From Magnetospirillum fulvum (GTDB lineage: Bacteria; Pseudomonadota; Alphaproteobacteria; Rhodospirillales; Magnetospirillaceae): DNA of 64,000 nucleotides. The stretch lies in NCBI RefSeq assembly GCF_900108475.1, contig NZ_FNWO01000008.1:1-64000 (forward strand), given 5' to 3'. How positions within the stretch are numbered: position 1 is the first letter of the stretch; each line of letters opens with the position of its first letter. A program made the translations under genes and the position numbers. The notes beneath the pieces were generated by a model. That model saw nothing but the letters and a program-made list of their open reading frames with translations, made no database searches and was not told the DNA's origin. This document shows positions 26,301 through 33,674 of the stretch, in pieces.

Positions 26301-27838
26301 TGGGCAATGCCAAGACCCGGCTGGCCCCGACCGCGACCGGCACGGTGTCCTTCCCGCTCGACGTGGCCCAACCGGCCCGGCACCGCTCGGTTGCCCTCGA
26401 CCCGGTCTATGAAGTCAACGAGATCGAGTTCGACGTGACCCCGATCGTCGCCGGGTACGAAGCGTCGAACTGGCTGAGCTTCGTCCGCAGCTTCGACCGC
26501 TTTCCGCCAACGTCATTCTCGTCCGATCTCGGCGCGCCGCTCGTTCCGGTACCGCTGCGGGCGTACCCTGAGCTTCCCGCGCTGATCTCACAAACGGCAC
26601 GGAGCGCCGAGCACCCGGCAACGCTGGCAGACGCGTTCAACTGGTCCTACGTCTTCACCTACGCGCATCAGAGCGCCGCCCAGGACCAGATCCGGCTAGA
26701 GATCGAGTTCAACCGCGCCCCGACTGCGACTTGCCTTGCCGTCCTTGACGATTCGCTGTTCCGGGCACTCGCTCAATATGCCGCGATCAGCGACACACTG
26801 TGGCAGATCCTGGCCGGGCTTCAGGATTCCGGCGCCTCGTCGGCCGACACCGTGCTCGCCACCGCGCTCGACACCTATGCCGGTCTGGCCGAACGGGTCG
26901 CTGCGCTGTGGTCGGGCTGGTGGGGCATCGGCAGTTGCAACGCCGACATCGCCGCCGCCGGGCGGGTCCGCCCCGCCCATGTCGGGCTGGTGCCGCCATC
27001 GCGCCGGGCCGCGTCCGGGGCCACCGACAGCGCCGCGCCGCACGAATTTTATCACTACCTGGCCTCGCTGGAATCCGCCCCGATCGAGGGGACCGAGGTC
27101 TATGTCACGCTGACGCTGAAACGACTGGCCGCCGATGGCGATGTCGGCTGGCCCGATCTCACCGTGATCCGGGCCGACGGCCGCGCGGTGGCGCTGACCG
27201 CAACCGACACGACCGAGGCCGAGGTGCGGGTCTATTCCTTCCCCCGCGACCTCGTCGATCTGGTCCCCGCCTTCACCAGGATTTCCGTCCGCTGCGTCAT
27301 CCCCGGCCTGCCCATCGCCCGCTATCAGAACGCCAACGCGGCGGTGTCGGTGATCCGTAACGCCCACCTGCTGGGCTCGGATGGGCCGGAAACCTGCTCG
27401 GCCTTCGTCTACAGCACCGCACCGCTCAGCTTCCCCGAACCGCTGGTGCCGCTGATCACCCTCAGCGACCGCCTCGATATCGGCCAATGGACGGATGTGC
27501 CCGCGACCAACCCACTGACGAGCCTGTTCGACACGATGTTCGACGGCGATCCCACCGGCCGCGAGATCGCCCTGTCGATCCGCTATGGCTATACCCTGGT
27601 CGCCTCCGACCCGCCGATCGAAACGCTGCTGCCGGTCAAGCTGCACCCCCGCTTTGCCTATGATCCGGCGACGACGGTCGCCAGCATCATCGCCGCATTG
27701 GAGGAATGGACAGATCAGGTGGAGCCGGTCACCGCCGGAGGGGTGTGGGGCTTTGGCATCAGCCTCTATTCGCAGACCGACCTGTCGCTCGACCGTCCCT
27801 TGCTGGAGCTAAAGCAAGTGGTCTCACCGCTGCCATAG
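23384..27838 (+). CDS. Large LysM-like repeat protein (1484 aa), last gene of the block
   Basis: Begins inside the stop of the 2522-residue gene. Several degenerate LysM-like modules are visible: near residue 243 (LTLAELARRLNLTPASLVAAN), 296-345, 447-510 (YRIRAGQTIDTIAALFL) and 600-650 (NAIIRRFATEGLAVTVGDIV...NHAVAFLAPG). The repeated 'AAN/ANP' plus 'LPAG' phrasing matches the LysM pattern of an N-terminal helix and a final strand. The C-terminal 750 residues are unlike LysM and unrecognised; they end in a sheet-like region (IALSIRYGYTLVA). A perfect 18-bp tandem duplication at 24620-24655 doubles the segment APVSPQ. The TAG stop at 27836-27838 is part of a 9-bp target duplication made by the adjacent mobile element. 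Confidence 0.65.
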   Translation: MSAAPLSSAASGQIDITVGYTDPVIGITAWPSTTAAWSVQPPGQDQTGAVLAVRIAMQPGGLVPAGTAPGDAMEAAAADIASRFAAAWYQVMQPDITLSLATSLDQPSDGAPVALPVAIEPLRLHVSACYAFSSAASALGAACADPTTTPTLADTIAHFGIDWLALGQAGEDRPIDSLIEVPTTGLAVPSFAVFAQGGSVADLVPAGLDPANVLADPDNSVLPLNPGLELVVPSIVKAQPADGLTLAELARRLNLTPASLVAANQGRPALLAAGFVFTAQGIEVEVPPEGEPGADATLADIALAFRDNGVPFDAVMAAVANADQPGMFRSGATLVVDRQIVAADWTLADNGTGLSVETLAAANTATTDLFPAGTPLYLTSTAVTGLDKAELGAAARAFAIEPGDLLRHNAGLAPVSPQAPVSPQADGSAGLPIPGLAALPADPARLRIPYRIRAGQTIDTIAALFLSAAPTGSGWSDQLALTEVNRAVPGTIAGSRVLVVAGQSLPTEVGDSFDAVIARANPPVTIADFATALAADPQALAAGALLLCPPARLAGQDAVSPESLALTYGLDATLVLSANAATAGIIAAGVTLAPSPLADQPTIVTAAADSVNAIIRRFATEGLAVTVGDIVRANHAVAFLAPGALLLLPPAETRITARFGTSGWHVPAPIFPLRCWAILARNPALVDPAFRGSDAAPGPVVRASSAIAAARSTTPEREEDGAVTLDLFAAAFEAAIPGLKLATGRVLAAERDTAPTDIWAVSFLAPDGITKVAITPPSLVPGLDGAQPFSFALRPLSNTLVSESGVEIKSLDPATGGWGTSQIVDFQGLDLEVWARSWLAGMDLICTAPYAAPAYRVAPGPLGRLLAAKKLLACAVADGLSPILVAQESGGGGIGGEAWSAARECLHQRLLARLGLAYDTTAILLFNAAITASTTTATARLSGAGKLRQIDETLTARQLALNGDPDAWKVSQLGNAKTRLAPTATGTVSFPLDVAQPARHRSVALDPVYEVNEIEFDVTPIVAGYEASNWLSFVRSFDRFPPTSFSSDLGAPLVPVPLRAYPELPALISQTARSAEHPATLADAFNWSYVFTYAHQSAAQDQIRLEIEFNRAPTATCLAVLDDSLFRALAQYAAISDTLWQILAGLQDSGASSADTVLATALDTYAGLAERVAALWSGWWGIGSCNADIAAAGRVRPAHVGLVPPSRRAASGATDSAAPHEFYHYLASLESAPIEGTEVYVTLTLKRLAADGDVGWPDLTVIRADGRAVALTATDTTEAEVRVYSFPRDLVDLVPAFTRISVRCVIPGLPIARYQNANAAVSVIRNAHLLGSDGPETCSAFVYSTAPLSFPEPLVPLITLSDRLDIGQWTDVPATNPLTSLFDTMFDGDPTGREIALSIRYGYTLVASDPPIETLLPVKLHPRFAYDPATTVASIIAALEEWTDQVEPVTAGGVWGFGISLYSQTDLSLDRPLLELKQVVSPLP
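24620..24655 (+). repeat. 18-bp perfect tandem duplication inside the LysM-like gene
   Basis: The unit GCCCCCGTCTCGCCCCAG occurs twice back to back and keeps the frame, adding six residues (APVSPQ) to a linker between modules. It is a probable recent slippage event. Confidence 0.9.
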
Positions 27839-28100
27839 TCGGTCGTGAAAAAGTCCTTCGGCCTTTGGCCTCAGTGTACTTTTCCCCGGTTCAAAAAGAA
27901 TCCCCGTGCTCAATCAAGCTTTCCGCGCGGGGATGGATTTGGTTCCCTCCGAGGCCGATGGGCGACGCCCACGGCTTCGGAGGCTGGTGAAACAGACAAC
28001 ACGAAAAATGGGCGCTGGGCCGCCCCTAGCCCATTTTTCTCCTTTTAATCCAACGGGAAAAAGTACACCGAGCGACAGCGAGGGACTTTTTCACGGGAGA
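27839..28100 (+). mobile_element. 262-bp MITE-like element, copy 1, with 9-bp target duplication
   Basis: The ends are imperfect inverted repeats: TCGGTCGTGAAAAAGTCC at the left and, read inwards from the right, TCTCCCGTGAAAAAGTCC. The element is flanked by identical CTGCCATAG at 27830-27838 and 28101-28109, a direct 9-bp target duplication. It has no transposase gene. Inside are three strong hairpins: TCCCCG/CGGGGA (27901-27933), CCTCCGA/TCGGAGG (27946-27983) and AAAAATGGGC/GCCCATTTTT (28004-28038). It inserted exactly at the stop codon of the preceding gene, duplicating but not destroying it. The inverted copy at 59260-59521 differs at one base by eye. Confidence 0.92.
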
Positions 28101-28123
28101 CTGCCATAGGCCCGACCAGACGC

Positions 28124-28155
28124 AAAAAAGGGGCCGGAGCATCGGCTCCGGCCCC
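28124..28155 (-). terminator. Rho-independent terminator of the feo operon
   Basis: On the minus strand an 11-base perfect stem (GGGGCCGGAGC and its complement) with a four-base loop is followed by six T. It lies 23 bases past the feoC stop and so ends feoABC transcription. In the other direction it may also block read-through from the giant-gene block. Confidence 0.92.
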
Positions 28156-28178
28156 CTGGTTCGGTTCGGATCACATCG

Positions 28179-28412
28179 TCAGACCGAGGTCCATTCGTAG
28201 ATCTCCTGCGGCTTCGAGGCGCAACTGCACGACGAACTGGCTTTGCCGCATCCGCCGCCCTGTTCGAACCGCCGCACCCGGCCCTTGGCCAGCCAATGGT
28301 CGAGCACCTGACGGGCCGCTTCGGGCGAGGAATCGAAGTGAACAGCGATATCCTCAAGCGAAGCGCGACCGTTTTCGGCGAGATAATCGCGCACCGAACT
28401 CATCGTCAGCAT
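28179..28412 (-). CDS. feoC: FeoC-like Fe-S winged-helix regulator of ferrous iron uptake
   Basis: A protein of 77 residues with the FeoC layout. A small winged helix comes first (SSVRDYLAENGRASLEDIAVHF), then a glycine/cysteine-rich wing with four Cys (CGKASSSCSCAS plus the upstream GGGC), then the end EIYEWTSV. In enterobacteria FeoC binds an oxygen-sensitive cluster and protects FeoB from proteolysis. The ATG at 28412 is preferred over the one nine bases further in because GGGAGGG lies seven bases before it. It is the last gene of feoABC, 13 bases after feoB. Confidence 0.85.
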   Translation of the reverse strand: MLTMSSVRDYLAENGRASLEDIAVHFDSSPEAARQVLDHWLAKGRVRRFEQGGGCGKASSSCSCASKPQEIYEWTSV

Positions 28413-28425
28413 CGAACGCCCTCCC

Positions 28426-30753
28426 CTATTCCGCCGGTGCGACGATCAGACGAGCGACCTGACGCCGCCCGGCCAGCCACATCACCGCGATACCGGCACC
28501 AACCGTCACCACGCATCCCGCCAACCAGCCGGTCGCCGAGACCGGATCGCGGGTGAAGATCGCCGCTTGATAGAACGCGACGGCCGAGACATAGCCCAGG
28601 GTCGTCGTCCACACTGCGGCAAAGGCGGTCCACGCCCCACCGGCTTCGTGGCGGATCGCCCCGGCGGCGGCGACGCACGGCGTATAGAGCAGGATCAGCA
28701 GCATATAGGCGAAGGCTCCGGCAGCGCCGTCGAACCGGGCCACCATCGCTCCGAACACACTGCCGGTGACCTTCAACTCGCTGGCGGCCGCCTCGGAATC
28801 CCCGACGTAGGAGACGTTGAGGCCCAACGGATCGGCCAGGGAATCCGCCACCTTCAGCAGCTTGGGCGGAATGGTCATCACCGCGCCTTCGAGCTTCTCG
28901 ACCAGAGTCGGAGCCGGAGCATCGGAGGCGGCCCCCGCTTCGGCGCCGTCGATCTGGGCGTAAAGCGCGTTCAGCGTGCCGACCACCGCTTCCTTGGCAA
29001 AGATACCGGTGAACAGCCCGACCGCCGCCGGCCAATTCTCGTCGGTGAGACCGATCGGATAGAAAATCGGGGTGATCGCCTGACTGGCCGAGGCCAGCAC
29101 CGACTCACGGGTGTTCTCCTTGCCGAAGCTGCCGTCGGTTCCCATCGTGTTGAAGAAGCTGAGGATCATCACCATCGGCACGATGATCCGACCGGCGCGG
29201 AAGATAAACTCGCGCAGGCGCTGCCACGCCTGGATCACGATGCCCCGCACCGTCGGCAGGTGATAGGGCGGCAGTTCCATCACGAACCGGGTCGGCTCGC
29301 CCGGCAGCAGGGTCGATTTCAGCAACAGACCGGTCACCACCGCAAAGGCCAGACCGAGCAGATACAGCCCGAACACGATGTTCTGGCCGTTCTCGGGGAA
29401 GAAGGCGGCGGCAAACAGCGCGAACACCGGCAGACGAGCCCCGCACGACATGAACGGAGCCATCATGATGGTCAAAATGCGGTCACGCCGACTTTCCAGG
29501 GTCCGGGTCGCCATGATCGAGGGGACGTTGCAGCCAAAGCCGACAATCAGCGGCACGAACGACTTGCCGGGCAAGCCAATCGACCGCATCGCCCGATCCA
29601 TCACAAAGGCGGCGCGGGCCATGTAGCCCGAATCCTCGAGGAAGGACAGGAACAGGAACAGGCAGGCGATCACCGGAATGAAGGTCGCCACCGTCTGAAT
29701 GCCGCTGCCCAGCCCCTTGGCGATGGCGATCACCAGATCGGGCGTACCGACCGACGCCAGAACTTCGGACAATCCGTCAACCAGAACCGCCGCGAAGGAT
29801 TGGTCGAAGAAGTCGATGAAGGCACCACCGATATTGATGGTGAACAGGAACATCAGATACATCGCGAACAGGAAAACCGGAACGCCGAGATAGCGGTTCA
29901 GCACCACCTGATCGATCCGGGCCGACAGGGTCTTCGACACCCGCCGCTTGCGCGTCACCGCCGCCGCCATCACCCCGGCGACAAAGGAAAAGCGTCCGTC
30001 GGCGATGACGATGTCGGCTTCGTCGCCGCACGCCGCCTCGATCGCGGCGCGATGGCGGATCAGTTCGCCGTCAAGCTTGCCACCGGCCAGGGTCTCGGCG
30101 AAGGCGTCACCCTCGATCAGCTTCAGCGCGGCCCAGGCGGGATCGACCTTGCGCGCCGCCGCCGCGTCGGCCAGCGAAGCCGACAGGTCGGTCACCGCCG
30201 CCGTCACCGCCGGGTTCGGCTCGGGCCGGGCGACGGGAACGTGCTTGCGGTCGAGCGCGCGGGCAATCGCCCCCTTCAGGTCGGCGATCCCCTTGTCACG
30301 GCTGGCAACCAGCGGAACCACCGGGCAATCCAGCGCCCGCGACAGCGCGGCCAGATCGAGCGTGAGTCCGTGACGTTCAGCGATATCCATCATGTTGACC
30401 GCGACCACCATCGGCACCCGCATTTCCAGCAATTGGGCGGTCAGGTAGAGATTGCGCTCGAGATTGCAGCCATCGACAATGTTGACGACCAGTTCCGGCT
30501 CGCCCGACAAGATATAGTCGCGGGCGACCCGTTCGTCCTCGGACCCCTGGGTCACCCCGCCGACCATGTAGACGCCGGGAAGATCGACCATGGTATAGGT
30601 GCCGCCGTCAAAGCGGTACGATCCCACCTTCTTTTCGACCGTAACGCCCGGCCAGTTGCCGACCTTTTGGGTCGAGCCGGTCAAGGCGTTGAACAAGGTG
30701 GTCTTGCCGCAATTGGGATTGCCGGCAATGGCGATCACATGCTCCATGATCAT
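28426..30753 (-). CDS. feoB: Ferrous iron transporter B
   Basis: A protein of 775 residues, the usual FeoB length. The N-terminal G domain has G1 GNPNCGKTT, G3 DLPG and G4 NMMD, followed by the helical GDI-like region to about 270. The membrane part contains the two Gate domains, with GFGCNVPSIMATRTLESRRD and the C-terminal Cys-bearing segment YTPCVAAAGAIRHE. It moves Fe2+ across the inner membrane. Its ATG overlaps the feoA stop as ATGA; a second ATG two codons later (30747) is a possible start. It lies in the middle of the feoA-feoB-feoC transcript. Confidence 0.97.
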   Translation of the reverse strand: MIMEHVIAIAGNPNCGKTTLFNALTGSTQKVGNWPGVTVEKKVGSYRFDGGTYTMVDLPGVYMVGGVTQGSEDERVARDYILSGEPELVVNIVDGCNLERNLYLTAQLLEMRVPMVVAVNMMDIAERHGLTLDLAALSRALDCPVVPLVASRDKGIADLKGAIARALDRKHVPVARPEPNPAVTAAVTDLSASLADAAAARKVDPAWAALKLIEGDAFAETLAGGKLDGELIRHRAAIEAACGDEADIVIADGRFSFVAGVMAAAVTRKRRVSKTLSARIDQVVLNRYLGVPVFLFAMYLMFLFTINIGGAFIDFFDQSFAAVLVDGLSEVLASVGTPDLVIAIAKGLGSGIQTVATFIPVIACLFLFLSFLEDSGYMARAAFVMDRAMRSIGLPGKSFVPLIVGFGCNVPSIMATRTLESRRDRILTIMMAPFMSCGARLPVFALFAAAFFPENGQNIVFGLYLLGLAFAVVTGLLLKSTLLPGEPTRFVMELPPYHLPTVRGIVIQAWQRLREFIFRAGRIIVPMVMILSFFNTMGTDGSFGKENTRESVLASASQAITPIFYPIGLTDENWPAAVGLFTGIFAKEAVVGTLNALYAQIDGAEAGAASDAPAPTLVEKLEGAVMTIPPKLLKVADSLADPLGLNVSYVGDSEAAASELKVTGSVFGAMVARFDGAAGAFAYMLLILLYTPCVAAAGAIRHEAGGAWTAFAAVWTTTLGYVSAVAFYQAAIFTRDPVSATGWLAGCVVTVGAGIAVMWLAGRRQVARLIVAPAE

Positions 30754-30983
30754 GCCCTCTCCAGCTTCAAGATGGCCGCCTCGCTCCGCCGCAAGGTCAG
30801 GGTGAAATCCCGCACCGAGATTTCGACGGGATCGCCCAGCGGGGCCACCCGAGTCACCCGGAACGACACGCCGGGGGTCAACCCCATCGCCAGCAGACGC
30901 TGGCGATAATCACGGTCCCCCTGCGAAAAGCCGGTAATTCGAGCGGAATCGCCCGGTTTCAGATCCTGGACGCTGATGTCCAT
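30750..30983 (-). CDS. feoA: Ferrous iron transport accessory protein FeoA
   Basis: A protein of 77 residues with the SH3-like FeoA fold. It begins MDISVQDLKPGDSARITGF, continues with YRQRLLAMGLTPGVSFRVTRVAPLGDPVEI, and ends LTLRRSEAAILKLERA. The start at 30983 has GGGAG about ten bases upstream; the longer frame to 31049 runs into the operator region. FeoA supports FeoB at the membrane. It is the first gene of the feo operon. Confidence 0.95.
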   Translation of the reverse strand: MDISVQDLKPGDSARITGFSQGDRDYRQRLLAMGLTPGVSFRVTRVAPLGDPVEISVRDFTLTLRRSEAAILKLERA

Positions 30984-31031
30984 AACTGCGAACTCCCATG
31001 GCGGCGCGGGGCGCCGAGAAATGCGAATGAT

Positions 31032-31085
31032 ATTGCGAGGCGCAATCAATCAGGCATTTTTAGTCCGCACTCCCCGCAGGGTCAA
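31032..31085 (-). promoter_or_regulatory. feo promoter with a palindromic operator
   Basis: On the minus strand TTGACC (31080-31085) and TAAAAA (31057-31062) are exactly 17 bases apart. Just downstream of the -10 box the palindrome ATTGCG-AGG-CGCAAT (31032-31046) is flanked by TGAT-like bases, overlapping the likely transcription start. A metal-responsive repressor of the Fur/Irr type is the natural candidate, but the sequence is not a clean Fur or Fnr box. Confidence 0.5.
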
Positions 31086-31561
31086 GCTGTTTGCAGGTGA
31101 GTTTTAGTCGCAGGAAGATGAGGGGTGTCTGTTCGAACGCCCATCGGGAATAAATAAAAAACGAAAATGATATGTGGAATTTAAACTAGAGGGCGCGGCC
31201 TATCGACGACGCCGAGCGGGGTGAGCGGGCTGAAAAACGGCTCTGTCAAAACTGACGGTTCGAACCTAAGTCCTTCCACAGGTCGCCCCCAGCCTTGGAC
31301 GTGACGACACCACGAGCGATCCCCCCCCCGGACAACCCGCCGACGCCAAACCGATGGGATGCCCCCTGCCCGCAATTCCACAATATTGAAATGAATCCAC
31401 CTAAGTAATTATCCCCATAATTTCGAATCGTTTCTAAATATATTTACCGGTAAAATACCAGCCGGATTGATAATTTTCATTGCGGCCGAGCCCGCATCGA
31501 AACTTAAACTCCTCGAAAATCACATCCGCATCTCTTCCCTCAAATGCCGGAGGCCTCTTCC
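31086..31561. other. Intergenic region between feo and the Rieske gene
   Basis: No convincing gene is present. Bases 31100-31180 and 31380-31500 are AT-rich. Between them (31185-31380) lies a GC-rich stretch with ordinary base composition but no family-like protein in any frame; it may be a decayed gene or element remnant. A promoter for the Rieske gene is expected in 31430-31540 but is not clear. Confidence 0.5.
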
Positions 31562-32104
31562 ATGACCGCCCCTCCCCCCGAGACGCAATGCGACTGTAAC
31601 CGCCGCGATTTTCTTGTGACCACGACCACCGGATTGGGCGTGGCCGGACTGGCGGCAGCGACGATTCCTCTGGTCTCCAGCATGAACCCCGCCGCCGATA
31701 CCCAGGCGGTTGGAACGGTCGAGGTCGATCTGTCCCAGGTCGCCGTCGGACAATCCGTGACGGTGACTTGGCGCGGCCGTCCGGTCTTCGTTCGCCACCG
31801 CACTCCGGAAGAAATTGCCCAAGCCGTCCAGGACGATGCGGTTTCCCTGCGCGACCAGCAAACCGACGCCGTCCGGGTTCAGCGGCCGGACTGGCTGATC
31901 GTCGTCGGCATCTGCACCCATCTCGGCTGCATTCCGCTCGGTCAAAAGCCGGGCGAACCGCGCGGCGAGTTCGGCGGCTGGTTCTGCCCCTGCCACGGCT
32001 CGCAATACGACACGTCGGGACGGGCCCGCAAGGGACCGGCACCGACCAATCTGGTCGTGCCGCCTTATGCCTTCCTGACCGACACCCAGGTCCGGATCGG
32101 CTGA
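31562..32104 (+). CDS. Rieske iron-sulfur protein (ubiquinol-cytochrome c reductase type), orphan
   Basis: A protein of 180 residues. A twin-arginine signal-anchor (NRRDFLVTTTTGLGVAGL) lies at about 14-40, then the PetA-type domain with the two [2Fe-2S] ligand boxes CTHLGC and CPCHGSQ. The disulfide Cys partners are present in both boxes, and VFVRHRTPEEI is typical of bc1-complex Rieske proteins. The start at 31562 is chosen because GGAGG lies about eight bases upstream; an ATG at 31544 lacks one. Unlike usual petABC operons no cytochrome b or c1 gene follows, so it is either a second isoform for the bc1 complex or part of another complex. Two extra Cys (CDC) precede the Arg pair. Confidence 0.9.
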   Translation: MTAPPPETQCDCNRRDFLVTTTTGLGVAGLAAATIPLVSSMNPAADTQAVGTVEVDLSQVAVGQSVTVTWRGRPVFVRHRTPEEIAQAVQDDAVSLRDQQTDAVRVQRPDWLIVVGICTHLGCIPLGQKPGEPRGEFGGWFCPCHGSQYDTSGRARKGPAPTNLVVPPYAFLTDTQVRIG

Positions 32105-32155
32105 TCCGCCCCGCCTGCCTTTGACTCTTTTTCATCAGCATGGAGATTTAATCGA

Positions 32156-32530
32156 ATGAGGTCCGCCCTTATTGCCATTCCCTCGGACCTTCCGGGGGGA
32201 TTGGATGCCCCGGTCAGCGCCCATTTCGGCCAGTGTGCTCTTTATACGCTCGTTCAGGTCAAGAACGGCGAGATCGCCAGCGTGACGACGGTGAACGGTG
32301 TCGAACATTCCGAAGGCGGCTGCATGGTTCCGGTCCGCCTGCTCGCGGAACAGGGCGTGACTGCGATGATCGCCAGTGGCATGGGCATGCGGCCGCTGAT
32401 GGGCTTTCAGTCGGCCAACATCACGGTCTATCGCCTGACCGGCGCGGACAGCGTCGGCGCGGCGGTGCAGGCGCTGCTGGGCGGCAGTGCCGAAGCGTTC
32501 TCCCCCGCCTCGGCCTGCGGCGGGCACTGA
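32156..32530 (+). CDS. NifX/NifB-C-terminal-like (dinitrogenase cofactor family) protein
   Basis: A protein of 124 residues with the Nitro_FeMo-Co fold. It has a start like IAIPSD, then SAHFGQCALYTLVQV with the conserved His-Phe-Gly, then EGGCMVPVRLLAEQGVTAMIASGMGMRP, and a Cys-Gly-Gly-His tail (SACGGH). Members such as NifX, NafY and the MTH1175 group bind metal clusters or act in Fe-S/Mo cofactor traffic. No nif genes are visible nearby, so a role in nitrogenase is not shown. It follows the Rieske gene by 51 bases on the same strand and may share its transcript. Confidence 0.82.
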   Translation: MRSALIAIPSDLPGGLDAPVSAHFGQCALYTLVQVKNGEIASVTTVNGVEHSEGGCMVPVRLLAEQGVTAMIASGMGMRPLMGFQSANITVYRLTGADSVGAAVQALLGGSAEAFSPASACGGH

Positions 32531-32640
32531 AGCACCAGAGGGTAACCCGGCGAGCGCGCACCACACCCGACAGCAAGATCGGGGCGCGCCCGCCGGTCAG
32601 GCCCGGGAGGTGGCGGCTCTGGCGTGCTTGAGGCGCCCCG

Positions 32641-32679
32641 ATTGACAACCAGTTACCGCTTAGGTTACTAGTTGTCAAT
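32641..32679. promoter_or_regulatory. Long dyad operator, probably for the MarR-type regulator
   Basis: The outer arms ATTGACAAC (32641-32649) and GTTGTCAAT (32671-32679) are perfectly complementary, and the inner AGT-ACC/GGT-ACT bases mostly pair too, giving 15 matches in 17. The left arm contains TTGACA, and TACTAG lies 18 bases on, so the operator would cover the promoter of the membrane-protein gene that starts at 32706. A related box GGACAA-C-TTGTCC lies after the marR gene. Confidence 0.65.
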
Positions 32680-32705
32680 TCCCGCCCCCCCTCGGAGCCC
32701 TCGCC

Positions 32706-33143
32706 ATGATCCGCACCCTTCATGCCGCCGCCGGAGCCATCGCCTTGCTGACCTTGGCGACGTTCTGGCTCTCCACCGCCATTTCGGAAACGCTTCTGAG
32801 TGCCGATGCGATCGCCACCGTCAAGACCGCGATCGTGTCCGGCCTGTTCGTCCTGATTCCGGCGATGGCCGCCGCCGGGGCCTCGGGGACGATGCTCGCC
32901 AAATCCCGCCCCGCAGGTCTGACCGCCGCAAAGAGCCGCCGGATGCGTCTGCTTGCCATCAACGGACTGGTCATCATGATCCCCGCCGCCCTTTTTCTCG
33001 CCCGCAAAGCCAATGCCGGGGAGTTGGACACCGCCTTTTTCGCGGTCCAGGGGCTTGAACTGGCGGTCGGGGCGGTTCAAATCGTCTTGCTCTCCCAGAA
33101 TTTCCGCGACGGTCTTCGCTTGACCGGCCGGATTTCCCGATAG
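32706..33143 (+). CDS. Four-helix inner-membrane protein, unknown function
   Basis: A protein of 145 residues with about four hydrophobic helices: about 5-30, 40-65, 82-100 and 108-130. Loops are short and basic (AKSRPAGLTAAKSRRMRLL). I do not recognise the family for certain. It lies just downstream of a strong palindromic operator and 60 bases upstream of a MarR-type regulator, so the pair is likely a regulated two-gene unit in which the membrane protein answers the MarR ligand. Confidence 0.6.
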   Translation: MIRTLHAAAGAIALLTLATFWLSTAISETLLSADAIATVKTAIVSGLFVLIPAMAAAGASGTMLAKSRPAGLTAAKSRRMRLLAINGLVIMIPAALFLARKANAGELDTAFFAVQGLELAVGAVQIVLLSQNFRDGLRLTGRISR

Positions 33144-33202
33144 AATGGCGGGGATTCCTCCCGCGCTTTTGACCGGAGGACGCCGATGAAAGAGGACATC
33201 AC

Positions 33203-33667
33203 GTGACAACCACCGCCCAGACCTTGACCGACCTGATGCTAAGCGTCTTCCGGGTCAATGGACGGCTTCTCGAAAAGGGCGATCGTCTGGTCGCGGGCCT
33301 CAGCCTGACCAGTGCCCGCTGGCAGGTTCTGGGGGCGATCGCGCTGGCCGAGCGTCCCGTCCCCGCGCCCCAGATCGCCGAGATCATGGGAATCACGCGG
33401 CAAGGTGCCCAGAAGCAACTGAACCTGCTGGTAGAGGAAGGGATCGTTGTCCGGGCACCGAACCCGTTCCACGAGCGGTCGCCCCTCTATTCGCTGACCG
33501 ACGCCGGGATAAGAGCCTGGCGGGAGGCGGAACGCCTCTGCGCGCTGTGGACGGAAGACCTGTCCCCGTTCTTCTCCGCCGAGGAAGCCGAGACGGCGCT
33601 CAAGGTTCTGACCGAATTGCACCGGCGACTGAACCGCCCCCTGCCGACCGACCCGGTTGCGCCATAA
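33203..33667 (+). CDS. MarR-family transcriptional regulator
   Basis: A protein of 154 residues with the MarR winged helix. The segment SARWQVLGAIALAERPVPAPQIAEIMGITRQGAQKQ... contains the recognition helix, followed by the wing with LVEEGIVVRAPNPFHERSPLYSLTDAG. The C-terminal helices would form the dimer. The start is a GTG at 33203 with an AGAGGA motif upstream; an ATG at 33186 leads only to a six-codon frame. The regulator probably binds the dyad at 32641-32679 and perhaps the smaller box at 33675-33687, so it would regulate itself and the membrane protein. The ligand is unknown. Confidence 0.9.
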   Translation: MTTTAQTLTDLMLSVFRVNGRLLEKGDRLVAGLSLTSARWQVLGAIALAERPVPAPQIAEIMGITRQGAQKQLNLLVEEGIVVRAPNPFHERSPLYSLTDAGIRAWREAERLCALWTEDLSPFFSAEEAETALKVLTELHRRLNRPLPTDPVAP

Positions 33668-33674
33668 GGGATGC

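Noticed and set aside
5483-27838. Interpretation of the giant block as a contractile injection system, Tc toxin or prophage tail
   Set aside because: LysM-like modules suggested it, but no sheath, tube, baseplate, ATPase, Rhs or TcA/TcB-type features are visible.
27845-28109. Two 67-codon frames inside the mobile element, and their counterparts at 59191-59545
   Set aside because: They translate hairpin DNA of a non-coding element, are not codon-biased and have no similarity to transposases.
28567-30909. 780-codon plus-strand frame opposite feoB
   Set aside because: It lies wholly over an unmistakable FeoB with G-domain motifs; the translation is low-complexity Arg/Gly/Asp.
31252-31275. GGTTCGAACC motif resembling a tRNA T-loop
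   Set aside because: No acceptor stem, D-arm or anticodon arm can be formed around it.
31181-31381. 66-codon minus-strand frame upstream of the Rieske gene
   Set aside because: No plausible start signal or family resemblance; it may be part of a decayed element but cannot be supported as a gene.
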